NCBI RefSeq assembly: GCF_003072505.1
Contig: NZ_NTGB01000001.1
Location: 2,731,622 to 2,795,621 of the forward strand
Direction: 5' to 3'
From: Polynucleobacter rarus
GTDB lineage: Bacteria > Pseudomonadota > Gammaproteobacteria > Burkholderiales > Burkholderiaceae
DNA: 64,000 nt
Under the pieces are notes generated by a model that saw nothing but the letters and a program-made list of their open reading frames with translations, searched no databases and had not been told where the DNA came from. Made by a program: the position numbers and the translations under genes. Positions 1 through 8,297 of the stretch are shown here, in pieces. Every line of letters starts with the position of its first letter. Positions within the stretch are counted from its first letter, which is position 1.

Positions 1-1
1 T

Positions 2-577
2 GGATTATTACCCTTGGCTACTGCCATTTTAGGAGCAATCCGCCATCATGAGAAGCCGTCAATTGGATTTTGGATTAGCGCTGTGATTGGATCAACATTA
101 GTAGTTATTTTCTCATTTATTACCGGAGGGGGAAAAGTAGCCCACGATGATTGGTTGTTATTTGGAGCCTGTCTTTTTGCCAGTATCGGCTATTCTGAAG
201 GTGCTGATTTATCTAGAGTGATGAACCCTAAAGTGGTGATATCTTGGGTGCTTGTTCTCTCACTTCCGATTAATTGCATCCTGTCCTATTTAACCTTGGA
301 TGTCGATTTTCTACAACTATCTTTAAAGTCTTCAATCGCTTTTCTTTATTTAGCATTCTTCTCCATGTATATTGGTTTTTTCTTCTGGTATGAGGGGTTG
401 AAGGTCGGAGGTATAGCGAGAGTCAGTCAAGTACAGTTAATACAACCCTTTATTACTATGATTGCCGCCAGTTTCTTACTAGGCGATGAACTTACAGTTC
501 TCAATCTAGTTTTTGCTACACTCGTGGTGTTAACCGTAATGATTGGTAAAAAAATGCTGATTGTTAAATCTAACTGA
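2..577 (+). CDS. DMT/EamA-family membrane transporter (5' truncated)
   Basis: The reading frame is open from the window edge and ends at a TAA, so the true start lies upstream; about 191 residues are visible. The protein is almost entirely hydrophobic, with roughly six membrane segments broken by short polar loops. The last part (FFWYEGLKVGGIARVSQVQLIQP, split here into FFWYEGLKVGG and IARVSQVQLIQP) looks like the end of the second EamA repeat of drug/metabolite transporters, where a conserved small/polar patch precedes the final two helices. Members export small metabolites across the inner membrane. The substrate cannot be read from sequence. A glycosyltransferase follows 41 bases downstream on the same strand. 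Confidence 0.8.
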   Translation, partial: GLLPLATAILGAIRHHEKPSIGFWISAVIGSTLVVIFSFITGGGKVAHDDWLLFGACLFASIGYSEGADLSRVMNPKVVISWVLVLSLPINCILSYLTLDVDFLQLSLKSSIAFLYLAFFSMYIGFFFWYEGLKVGGIARVSQVQLIQPFITMIAASFLLGDELTVLNLVFATLVVLTVMIGKKMLIVKSN

Positions 578-618
578 GAGTTTTATATTCTACTGTCACG
601 AATTGATCATTGACCCAT

Positions 619-1410
619 ATGCCTAAAGTATCTGTTTATATCATCGCTTTTAATGAAGAAAGAAAAATTGCAGATGCAATTCATAGTGTTGCTTGGGCTG
701 ATGAAATTATTGTCATTGATTCGCATAGTAAGGACCGAACCGCTACCATTGCAGAAGAACTTGGCGCCAAAGTTGTCCAAGTTGAATTCAAGGGGTTTGG
801 TCAATTAAGACGCGATGCAGTCAGTGCTTGTTCACATGAGTGGGTCTTTAGTTTAGATAGCGATGAGCGATGCACGCCAATGGCGGCTCAAGAAATTCAA
901 CAAATTATTAACCAAAATCTTAGTGATGTTTGTTATGTTCCTCGGCGAAACTTTTTCTTAGGTAAAAAAATAGAACATTCGGGATGGTATCCTAACTATC
1001 GACAACCCCAGCTATTTAAAAAATCATGCCTAACTTATGACAATAGTCCTGTCCACGAGGGATATGAAATTTCTAAAGGCGCAAAGGTGATTTATTTAAA
1101 TCATGCGATTTGGCAATTGCCGTTCAATGACTTAAGTGAGTCTATTGCAAAAATGAATCGATACTCTACCTTAGGTGCGTCGAAAAGTCGTCAGAAAGGT
1201 TCAACCTATGCAAAAGCGCTTGGACATGCTAGCTGGGCGTTTATTCGACATTATTTCTTTAAAAAAGGCTTCTTGGATGGCTGGGCAGGATTTTTTATTG
1301 CTTTCTCCTATTTTGAGGTCACCCTGTACCGTTATGCCAAAGCAGTTGAGCTCGCTCATCACGAGGAGTGGGATGCACAATGGAAACAAATTCAAAAGAC
1401 AGACGTGTAA
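619..1410 (+). CDS. Family 2 glycosyltransferase, WaaE/KdtX-like
   Basis: GT-A fold glycosyltransferase of about 263 residues. The N-terminus (SVYIIAFNEE) is the usual beta strand and nucleotide-sugar loop. DSHSKDRT at residues 34-41 and the metal-binding DSDE at 80-83 are the family signatures. The spacing and the later NYRQPQLFKK segment resemble the WaaE/KdtX group that adds a sugar to the lipopolysaccharide inner core. I chose the ATG at 619 because the protein starts directly with the first strand; an in-frame TTG nine bases upstream is possible. No strong ribosome site is visible. Acceptor and sugar donor are inferred only from family resemblance. The gene overlaps the start of the following exporter gene. 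Confidence 0.85.
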   Translation: MPKVSVYIIAFNEERKIADAIHSVAWADEIIVIDSHSKDRTATIAEELGAKVVQVEFKGFGQLRRDAVSACSHEWVFSLDSDERCTPMAAQEIQQIINQNLSDVCYVPRRNFFLGKKIEHSGWYPNYRQPQLFKKSCLTYDNSPVHEGYEISKGAKVIYLNHAIWQLPFNDLSESIAKMNRYSTLGASKSRQKGSTYAKALGHASWAFIRHYFFKKGFLDGWAGFFIAFSYFEVTLYRYAKAVELAHHEEWDAQWKQIQKTDV

Positions 1411-2813
1411 AAATAATGAGCTCCCGTAAATATAATCTCGTTTTGTATCTCGTCGCCACAACTTTCTTTATGGAAACCCTGGATAGTACGGTGATTGCAA
1501 CTGCTCTACCTAAAATGGCAGAGGACTTTGGGGTTGCTCCCGTGGATGTTGGTATCGGTATTACCGCGTATCTCCTAACTTTAGCTACTCTGATTCCGAT
1601 TAGTGCTTGGTTAGCCGATCGGTTTGGTACCCGAAATATCTTTACCATTGCCATTATTATTTTTACTGGCTCCTCTATTTTGTGTGGCTTGAGCGAAAGT
1701 CTTTGGTTCTTTACCCTATCTAGAGTTTTACAGGGAGTTGGCGGGGCGCTCATGGTGCCAGTAGGTAGAATCATCGTTCTGAGAAACACCAAAACCGAGG
1801 ACATTATTAGAGCCGTTGGTTTAATTACTTGGCCTGGTCTGATTGGGCCGGTGGTTGGGCCTGCAATTGGCGGCTTTTTAACGAGTTATGCCACTTGGCA
1901 TTGGATATTTTTCATTAATGTACCGATTGGTATTGTTGGAATTTATTTGAGCTGGGTACTAATTGAGCCATTTAAAGAACAAAATCAGAAGCCGCTTGAT
2001 TATTTGGGTTTTCTTTACACAGGAACCTCATTATCCAGCCTGATTTATGCAATTGAATTGAGTAGAAAGATTCAAGAAACTCAAATTGCTTGTGTTAGTT
2101 TTGTTATTTTGGGGGTCATTGCGGGCGTGCTTTCCATTCGTCATCTCAAGCGTGCTCTAAACCCAATGATTGATTTAAGTTTGTTCAGTATTCCTACCTT
2201 TAGTATTACGATGTGGGTGGGTTTATGGATTCGAACAGCACTCTCGGCGATTCCATTTTTAATCCCTTTGTATTTACAAGTGGGTTTAGGGATCGACCCC
2301 TTTATTGCCGGACTTTTAGTATTGAGTGTTTTCATTGGTAATTTAGTCATGAAGGCATTTACAACGCCCATGCTCAATCGTTTTGGCTTTAAAAAGTTAA
2401 TGACTATTAATGGCTATTTAGTCATCCTCTCCTTTTTAGCCTGTGCGTTAATCACCAAAGAAATGCCATTTTGGATGATGGCATTGATTTTATTCATGAA
2501 TGGCTTATTTAGGTCATTGCAATTTACCTCGATTAATACCCTATCCCTAGCAGATGTTCCAAAGCCACAAATGAGCTCAGCCTCTGCCCTTGCTAGTACC
2601 GCGATGCAAATTAGCATGGCTTTAGGTATTGCTGTTGGTTCATTAATTCTGACCCTAGCAAGCCTTATCAACCAAGGTAATGCGCAAACGCCCCTTATTC
2701 AAGACTTCCGACTAGCTTTTGTTCTCATCACTCTGTTACCTATATGTAGCTTATGGAATTTGAGTATGTTAAGTAAAGATGCCGGCAATTCCTTAAGGAA
2801 ACTAAAAAATTAG
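1380..2813 (+). CDS. MFS transporter, DHA2 (EmrB/QacA-like, 14-helix) family
   Basis: Inner-membrane proton-driven exporter of about 477 residues. The first helix contains the DHA2 hallmark LDSTVIATALP. The loop after helix 2 (ADRFGTRN) is the MFS motif A, and the helix 4/5 region (SRVLQGVGGALMVP, then WPGLIGPVVGPAIGG) is the antiporter motif C. Start choice: GAGGAG at 1363-1368 lies 11 bases before the ATG at 1380; an alternative ATG at 1416 lies just after the stop of the upstream gene. The first choice overlaps the glycosyltransferase by 31 bases, so the two are probably co-transcribed. No membrane-fusion partner (EmrA) is seen here. The substrate is unknown. Confidence 0.88.
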   Translation: METNSKDRRVKIMSSRKYNLVLYLVATTFFMETLDSTVIATALPKMAEDFGVAPVDVGIGITAYLLTLATLIPISAWLADRFGTRNIFTIAIIIFTGSSILCGLSESLWFFTLSRVLQGVGGALMVPVGRIIVLRNTKTEDIIRAVGLITWPGLIGPVVGPAIGGFLTSYATWHWIFFINVPIGIVGIYLSWVLIEPFKEQNQKPLDYLGFLYTGTSLSSLIYAIELSRKIQETQIACVSFVILGVIAGVLSIRHLKRALNPMIDLSLFSIPTFSITMWVGLWIRTALSAIPFLIPLYLQVGLGIDPFIAGLLVLSVFIGNLVMKAFTTPMLNRFGFKKLMTINGYLVILSFLACALITKEMPFWMMALILFMNGLFRSLQFTSINTLSLADVPKPQMSSASALASTAMQISMALGIAVGSLILTLASLINQGNAQTPLIQDFRLAFVLITLLPICSLWNLSMLSKDAGNSLRKLKN

Positions 2814-2902
2814 TTTTTTCCATGCAGTTATCTTAGAATGTTACCTAATACAGAATTAATTAAATAACTAGAAAAGCATTTATTGCTTGAGACATATTAA
2901 TA

Positions 2903-3799
2903 ATGAAAATTCTCTTTATTGGCGTAGGAAAGATGGGTTTACCCATGTCAGGTCACCTTTTAAAACAAGGTCATGAAGTTCGTGTGCAAGATCCCGATTC
3001 AAGCCGATTGGTAGAAGCGAAAGCTTCAGGACTAGAGATTGGGGACCAATCTCTGGATTCCATAGAAGATTTTCAGTGGGCAGACTATGTTTTTTCCTCT
3101 TTACCAAATGACAAAGCATTTTTAGAGGTTGCGAATCTCGTTGCAAAAAAAGCCTCAAAGAACACCAGATATGTTGATACCAGTACGATTTCGATTGGTG
3201 CTTCAGCAAGTGCCGCTGAATTATTGAAACAGGCTGGGATTGAGTATTTACGAGTTGCTGTATCCGGTAATAACCACATGGCAGCTGCAGCAAATTTGAC
3301 GATACTCGCTTCAGGGCCCAAAGAAATTTACGATGAAGCACAGCCACTTCTTTCTAGCTGGGGAGCAAGTCAGTTTTATTTAGGCGATCAAGAGCAAGCG
3401 CGCCTCATGAAGTTGGTGGTGAATTTGTTAATTGCCCAAACCAGTGCGATGTTGGCAGAGGGTTTAACTTTAGGCCGCTTAGGGAATTTGGATTGGCAAG
3501 ATATGTGGCAAGTCTTAAGTGCCTCAGCAGTAGGCTCACCAATTCTGAAAGCTAAATCTGCGCAGTTAGGAATGCCGCTAGGTAGTCGGGATTTTAGTCC
3601 AACCTTCACCGTGCATCAAATGATTAAAGATTTGGAACTGATTACGAGTGCGGGTGACGATCTAGGCGCCTCACTTACTCAAACGAAGACAACCTTAGGC
3701 TGGATGAACCAAGCTATTGCACAGGGTGATGGCTTATTGGATTATGCAGCAATTATTAGAGTGTTAGAAAGACAGGTCGGAATTAAAGACCTCTCTTAA
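2903..3799 (+). CDS. NAD(P)-dependent beta-hydroxyacid dehydrogenase (3-HIBADH family)
   Basis: Cytosolic oxidoreductase of 298 residues. An N-terminal Rossmann domain carries GVGKMGLPM at residues 7-15. The substrate loop VSGNN lies at 120-124 and the presumed catalytic lysine at 170 (RLMKLVVN), followed by the helical C-terminal domain. The family oxidises 3-hydroxyisobutyrate, tartronate semialdehyde, 6-phosphogluconate and related acids. The second Gly of the usual SGG loop is Asn here, so substrate preference may differ. It opens a same-strand run with a paralogue and an amidohydrolase, which suggests one catabolic pathway. The exact substrate is not recognisable. Confidence 0.88.
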   Translation: MKILFIGVGKMGLPMSGHLLKQGHEVRVQDPDSSRLVEAKASGLEIGDQSLDSIEDFQWADYVFSSLPNDKAFLEVANLVAKKASKNTRYVDTSTISIGASASAAELLKQAGIEYLRVAVSGNNHMAAAANLTILASGPKEIYDEAQPLLSSWGASQFYLGDQEQARLMKLVVNLLIAQTSAMLAEGLTLGRLGNLDWQDMWQVLSASAVGSPILKAKSAQLGMPLGSRDFSPTFTVHQMIKDLELITSAGDDLGASLTQTKTTLGWMNQAIAQGDGLLDYAAIIRVLERQVGIKDLS

Positions 3800-3838
3800 G
3801 TAAAAATTTATTTATTAGCAAACAAACGGAGAAATAGT

Positions 3839-4765
3839 ATGGCGCAAAAGATTGGTTGGATTGGCTTAGGACGTATGGGTGAGTCGATGGTAAAACGTTT
3901 AACTCAAGCAGGATTTGGGGTAGATGTTTGGAATCGCACTAGAAGTAAAGCTGATCCACTTGCAGCATATGGCTGTACTGTGGTGGATAACATTATCGAT
4001 TTATCTGGCTGCGAAACAGTGATCACCATGGTTTCTACCACCAAGGATTTGAAGCAGGTTTTATTTGGTGAAGGTGGTTTAGTAACTGGTGCGCAAAAAC
4101 CTAAGGTCGTGGTGGATAGTTCTTCTATTTCACAAGAAGGCTCTGCAGAAGTGCGTCGTGAACTAGAGGCTCTAGGAATTGCTTATTTGTGTGCGCCAGT
4201 CTCGGGTAACGCAAAAGTTGCTAAGGCTGGTAAATTATTAATGGTTTCATCTGGTCCTAAAGAGCTCTATGACCAAGTTGAGCCTTACTTCCAAGCAATT
4301 GCCAGAAAATGTATGTGGATTGGTGAAGGTGAACTCGCTCGTGTTTGGAAGATTGCCCACAATACGATGTTCGGAGTAGTGATTCAAAACTTATGTGAGA
4401 TCACTGTTTTAGCTGAAAAAGCGGGTATTCCAAGACATTTATTCTTAGAGAGCATTAATGACTCTGTTCTAGGTTCAATGTATACCCGCTATAAAACGCC
4501 GGTCATGACAAATTTGACTTTTGATCAAGTAACATTTACACCAGAGTTACTCTTAAAGGATATGGATTTAGGTATGTCCGCAGCCAAGGCGCATGGCGTT
4601 GCGATGCCAGCTGCTGCAGCAACCCGTGAGTCCATTGCGAGAACAGTTGGTAGAGGTTATGGCGATATCGATTTCTCAGTTTTACTAGTTGAAACAGCGA
4701 GAGATGCTGGCTTAGAGTTAACTTCTGAGAATAAAGTAATTAGCGATGGTTTAGAGGCAAAATAA
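3839..4765 (+). CDS. NAD(P)-dependent beta-hydroxyacid dehydrogenase, second paralogue
   Basis: A 308-residue member of the 3-hydroxyisobutyrate dehydrogenase family. It shows GLGRMGESM at residues 9-17, the substrate loop VSGNA at 121-125 and the presumed catalytic lysine at 171 (ARVWKIAHN). It has the same overall design as the gene before it but clearly different sequence, so this is not a recent duplication. It has a good start with GGAGA upstream. Its TAA is followed immediately by the GTG start of the amidohydrolase gene, so the two are translationally coupled. Like its neighbour it has Asn where SGG is usual. The substrate is unknown. Confidence 0.88.
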   Translation: MAQKIGWIGLGRMGESMVKRLTQAGFGVDVWNRTRSKADPLAAYGCTVVDNIIDLSGCETVITMVSTTKDLKQVLFGEGGLVTGAQKPKVVVDSSSISQEGSAEVRRELEALGIAYLCAPVSGNAKVAKAGKLLMVSSGPKELYDQVEPYFQAIARKCMWIGEGELARVWKIAHNTMFGVVIQNLCEITVLAEKAGIPRHLFLESINDSVLGSMYTRYKTPVMTNLTFDQVTFTPELLLKDMDLGMSAAKAHGVAMPAAAATRESIARTVGRGYGDIDFSVLLVETARDAGLELTSENKVISDGLEAK

Positions 4766-6106
4766 GTGGCTAAAACAATCTTAATTCGCGGAGCGGCAAT
4801 CGTCACGATGGATGCCCTTGGAGAAATCTCCAAGGGAGATATCCTGATTGAAGATGACAAGATCAAAGATATTTCCTTGCACATTGATGCTCAGGCGGAT
4901 GAAGAGATTGATGCTCAGGGTTATATCTTAGTACCTGGGTTTATCAATGCCCATATGCATACATGGCAAACAGCATTGCGTGCCTTAGCTTCTAACTGGA
5001 CACTTTTAGAATACTTCCAGAAGATGCATTCTGGCTTAGCTAAGGTGTTTGAACCTGAGGATTTGTATATTGCAACCTATATGGGTGCTTTAAATCAAAT
5101 CAATTGCGGCACGACAACGCTTGTTGATTGGTGCCACAATAATAAAACACCTGAGCATAATGACGCGGCAATTTCCGGATTATTAGAATCCGGTATCCGT
5201 AGCGCATTCTTTCATGGCACACCAAAACCCGAACCGAAGCCTGGTGAAACGCCTTTCTGGGAAATACCACATCCTAAACATGAGCTATTAAGATTAATGA
5301 AGAATTACGAAAGTAATTCTTTACTAACGATTGGTTGTGCTGTTTTAGGACCTCATTACTCCACCTTAGATGTTGCTCTACATGATTTTGCAATGGCAAA
5401 AGAGTTAGGGATTGTGGCATCGATGCATCAAGGTGGTGGGCCAGCAAGAACCCCAGAAGGTTGGCAAGTGCTGGAGTCAAAGGGACTACTAGGACCCCAT
5501 ATTAATATTGTGCATGGTCACGCACTGTCGGATGAGCAACTCAAAAGATTTTGTGACTTAGGTATGTCTTTCTCCGCAACAGCTGAAAATGAAATGACCC
5601 AAGGCCATGGTCATCCATTAACTGGAAGATTAAGGGCGCTTGGAAAAGCGCCATCTCTCGGCGTTGATTTAGAGAGTGTTTGTAGTGGTGAAATGTTTAT
5701 CCAAGCACGTGTTGCTTTAGGAATACAACGCAGCTTAGATAACTTTGAATACCGTGAATTACACGGCAGTATTCCGCCAACTTCAACGATTACAACGCGT
5801 GAGGCGCTATCTTGGGTCACTATTGAGGGTGCCAAGATGCTAGGTCAAGAAAATAGAATCGGTAGTTTAGCTGTTGGAAAGCAAGCTGACTTGGTGATGA
5901 TTCGAGCAACTGATATTAATATGCAACCTGTTAACGATTTGGTTAGTTCGGTTGTGATGCAAACGAGTTTGGCTAATATTGAGAATGTCATGATTGCTGG
6001 AACTTGGCAAAAACGTCATGGTGCTTTACTTGCAAAAAATGTACCTAGTAAAGTTCAAGATTTAAATGCGTCAGCGAACAAAATAAAACAGGCCTTAGGC
6101 TTATAA
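4766..6106 (+). CDS. Amidohydrolase, TRZ/ATZ (chlorohydrolase/cytosine deaminase-like) family
   Basis: Metal-dependent hydrolase of 446 residues. A small N-terminal beta-sandwich leads into a TIM barrel. The first metal motif is NAHMH (His63, His65). Further presumed ligands are His221 (SMHQGGG), His250/His252 (IVHGHALS) and Asp301 (GVDLES). The C-terminal segment (GSLAVGKQADLVMI) is the usual return to the beta-sandwich. The family removes amino groups or halides from heterocycles, e.g. S-adenosylhomocysteine/methylthioadenosine, triazines and cytosine. The GTG start directly abuts the TAA of the upstream dehydrogenase gene. Its place between a dehydrogenase pair and a TctC-type binding protein suggests breakdown of an imported compound, but the substrate is not evident. 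Confidence 0.9.
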   Translation: MAKTILIRGAAIVTMDALGEISKGDILIEDDKIKDISLHIDAQADEEIDAQGYILVPGFINAHMHTWQTALRALASNWTLLEYFQKMHSGLAKVFEPEDLYIATYMGALNQINCGTTTLVDWCHNNKTPEHNDAAISGLLESGIRSAFFHGTPKPEPKPGETPFWEIPHPKHELLRLMKNYESNSLLTIGCAVLGPHYSTLDVALHDFAMAKELGIVASMHQGGGPARTPEGWQVLESKGLLGPHINIVHGHALSDEQLKRFCDLGMSFSATAENEMTQGHGHPLTGRLRALGKAPSLGVDLESVCSGEMFIQARVALGIQRSLDNFEYRELHGSIPPTSTITTREALSWVTIEGAKMLGQENRIGSLAVGKQADLVMIRATDINMQPVNDLVSSVVMQTSLANIENVMIAGTWQKRHGALLAKNVPSKVQDLNASANKIKQALGL

Positions 6107-6125
6107 AAACGTTAGGGAGAACAGT

Positions 6126-7100
6126 ATGAAAATTAGTAAACTTTCTTTTTTGAAAGGCTGCATGGCCTTATCATTTATTGCTCTAAGCGCAATGAGTCAG
6201 GCTCAAAATTATCCAACTAAGCCAGTTCACTTTGTTGTAGCCTTTACAGCTGGAAGTGGTACTGACATTATCGCTAGGGCGGTTGGGGATGTGATGGGCA
6301 CAAGTCTTGGTCAACCCCTCATTATTGATAATAAACCTGGCGCTGGTGGAACCATTGCTGCCTCACAGGTAGCTAAATCTGAACCAGATGGATATAACTT
6401 ATTAGTCCATTCTTCTGGACATGCTTTAAATCCCTTTATTTACCCAAGCCTGAGTTACGACACATTAAAAGACTTAACAGGTGTGATTCCGCTTGCAGCT
6501 CTGCCTAATGTTCTCGTTGTCTCACCGAATAAGCCTTGGAAGAATGTTGCTGATTTAATTGCAGCGACCAAGGAAAAACCTGGAGATCTCAATTTTGCTT
6601 CTGCAGGTGTTGGTAGTGCCACCCATATGAATGCTGAAAAATTTAATTTATACGCTGGTATTAAAGCGACTCATGTACCTTATAAAGGAACACCAGAAGC
6701 TATTTCAGACGTAATTGGGGGACGTGCTGATTGGTTTTTTGCGCCTTTATCTTCAGCTTTACCATTAATTCAAAGTGGTAAATTAAAGGCGTTAGCGGTG
6801 AGTACTCCAAAGAGAACTAGTGCCTTACCAAATGTGCCAACTACAGTTGAGGCAGGCGTGCCAAACTCTGAATATGTTTTTTGGGTTGGACTGATTGCTC
6901 CGTCAGCTACTTCCCCTGTGATTATTAAAAAACTCAATGATGAGGTCATTAAAGCTTTGAATAGCCAGGAAGTAAAAGACCGTTTTACAAAATTAGGTGC
7001 AGAACCTTTACCAATGTCCCCAGAAGCCTTTAATACATTTATTAAAGCTGAGATGGACGTGGCTAGCAAAATTAGTAAAGCGGCAAATTTAAAGAATTAA
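6126..7100 (+). CDS. TctC/Bug-family tripartite tricarboxylate transporter binding protein
   Basis: Periplasmic solute-binding protein of 324 residues. A Sec signal peptide (basic start, hydrophobic stretch, cleavage near SQAQ-NYP) precedes the Bug fold. Family landmarks are YPTKPVHFVV, the loop FTAGSGTDIIAR, DNKPGAGG and the C-terminal PEAFNTFIKAE. Bug proteins bind carboxylates or related anions and normally deliver them to TctAB, which are not in this window. The gene lies 19 bases after the amidohydrolase gene with a GGGAGA ribosome site, so it is probably in the same transcript. The ligand may be the substrate of that enzyme set; this is inference. Confidence 0.92.
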   Translation: MKISKLSFLKGCMALSFIALSAMSQAQNYPTKPVHFVVAFTAGSGTDIIARAVGDVMGTSLGQPLIIDNKPGAGGTIAASQVAKSEPDGYNLLVHSSGHALNPFIYPSLSYDTLKDLTGVIPLAALPNVLVVSPNKPWKNVADLIAATKEKPGDLNFASAGVGSATHMNAEKFNLYAGIKATHVPYKGTPEAISDVIGGRADWFFAPLSSALPLIQSGKLKALAVSTPKRTSALPNVPTTVEAGVPNSEYVFWVGLIAPSATSPVIIKKLNDEVIKALNSQEVKDRFTKLGAEPLPMSPEAFNTFIKAEMDVASKISKAANLKN

Positions 7101-7115
7101 GCAGCAAATAAGATG

Positions 7116-7131
7116 AATGATTCGAATCATT
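7116..7131. promoter_or_regulatory. Perfect 16-base palindrome between tctC-like and amidohydrolase genes
   Basis: AATGATTCGAATCATT is exactly self-complementary and lies in the 47-base gap between the Bug gene and the exported amidohydrolase gene. It is not followed by a T run, so it is not a standard terminator. It could be an operator or only a weak RNA hairpin. Confidence 0.3.
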
Positions 7132-7147
7132 AAACAAGGAGACACGC

Positions 7148-8245
7148 GTGAATAATAGACGAGCATTTTTGAGTACTTCAGCAAAAGCATTAGGTGGTTT
7201 AACTTTTTGTGGCTGTGGACTTTTACATGCCGTAAACGCCCAAACCAATAAGCCATTAAGAAGACCTCCAGTCATCATTAATGGCAAGAAAATAAAGGCG
7301 ATTGATGTACACGCCCACTGTTTATTTCAAGACTCTATCGATCTGATGGGAGAAGATGCAAAGTCAGTACCGCCTCCAACAAAGGGTCAAAAAGAACACT
7401 TTATTCAAGTTGACGAACGGATTGCAAACATGCAGTCAGAGGGTATCGATTTGCAAGTGTTGAGCGTGAACCCCTTTTGGTATCGTCAAAACAAAGAAAC
7501 CGCAGCAGAAATTTGTCGGATCAATAATAAAAATTTAGCAGAGTTATCTGCACAAAAACCTGACCATTTCCGGGCCTTTGCTTCACTTGCAATGCAGTTC
7601 CCTGAATTGGCTGTAGAGCAACTCGAAGAGGCAGTAAAAAAATATGGACTCGTCGGAGCTGCCATCGGTGGTAGTGTTCTTGGTGATGACTTTTCGAATC
7701 CTAAATATCATCCAGTACTCGCTAAGGCGCAAGAGCTCAATGTTGCCTTATTTATTCATCCCCAAAGCACTCCCCAATTAGCCTCTCGTTTTAAAGGCAA
7801 TGGTTGGTTATCGAACGTGATTGGTAATCCTCTCGACACAACGATTGCGTTACAGCGCTTAATTTTTGATGGCGTATTTGATAAGTACCCACAACTTAAA
7901 GTAATCGGTGCGCACGGTGGTGGTTATTTAGGTTCTTATGCACCTAGGTCAGATCATGGTTGTTTTATTTCACCACAAAATTGCGATCCAAGTATTAACT
8001 TAAAGAAAAAACCAACCGAGTATTTACGTCAAATTTATTTTGACTCTCTCGTCTTCACACCAGAGGCTTTAAGGCACTTAGTAGCACAGGTAGGGGCAAG
8101 TCAGATTATGATTGGTACTGATCACCCGATTCCATGGGAAGAAAAACCAGTTGATCATGTGATGGCAACACCTAATTTGTCGAACCAAGATCGAATTAAT
8201 ATTCTCTCTTCAAACGCAGCAAAAGTGCTCGGTATTAAGATTTAA
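7148..8245 (+). CDS. Exported amidohydrolase-2 (ACMSD-like) family protein
   Basis: A 365-residue protein with a Tat-type signal. The N-terminus NRRAFLSTSAKALGG has the twin arginine followed by a small hydrophobic stretch ending near NAQT. The mature part is an amidohydrolase_2 TIM barrel: DVHAH with His55/His57, a later HPQS histidine, GAHGGGYLG, and the terminal GTDHPIPW with the metal-binding aspartate. Members are decarboxylases or hydrolases of aromatic and lactone acids (ACMSD, gamma-resorcylate decarboxylase, LigI-like). The GTG start has an AAGGAGA ribosome site. A strong terminator follows, so this gene ends the run that begins at 2903. An exported member is less common; function and substrate are not known. 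Confidence 0.85.
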   Translation: MNNRRAFLSTSAKALGGLTFCGCGLLHAVNAQTNKPLRRPPVIINGKKIKAIDVHAHCLFQDSIDLMGEDAKSVPPPTKGQKEHFIQVDERIANMQSEGIDLQVLSVNPFWYRQNKETAAEICRINNKNLAELSAQKPDHFRAFASLAMQFPELAVEQLEEAVKKYGLVGAAIGGSVLGDDFSNPKYHPVLAKAQELNVALFIHPQSTPQLASRFKGNGWLSNVIGNPLDTTIALQRLIFDGVFDKYPQLKVIGAHGGGYLGSYAPRSDHGCFISPQNCDPSINLKKKPTEYLRQIYFDSLVFTPEALRHLVAQVGASQIMIGTDHPIPWEEKPVDHVMATPNLSNQDRINILSSNAAKVLGIKI

Positions 8246-8262
8246 GAATTTTTAAAGCAAGT

Positions 8263-8291
8263 GATCCCAAGATAGACTCTTGGGATCTTTT
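8263..8291 (+). terminator. Intrinsic terminator after the exported amidohydrolase gene
   Basis: A perfect ten-base stem GATCCCAAGA / TCTTGGGATC encloses a five-base loop and is followed by TTTT. It lies 18 bases after the amidohydrolase stop and before the 3' end of the convergent MmgE/PrpD gene. It closes the plus-strand catabolic transcript. Confidence 0.85.
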
Positions 8292-8297
8292 CTAAAC

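Noticed and set aside
1319-1804. Open 161-codon frame on the minus strand
   Set aside because: It lies antisense to the glycosyltransferase end and the MFS gene, whose domain motifs are clear. The translated frame has no recognisable domain or ribosome site.
2916-3347. Open 143-codon frame on the minus strand
   Set aside because: It is antisense to a dehydrogenase with intact Rossmann and substrate motifs; no family resemblance.
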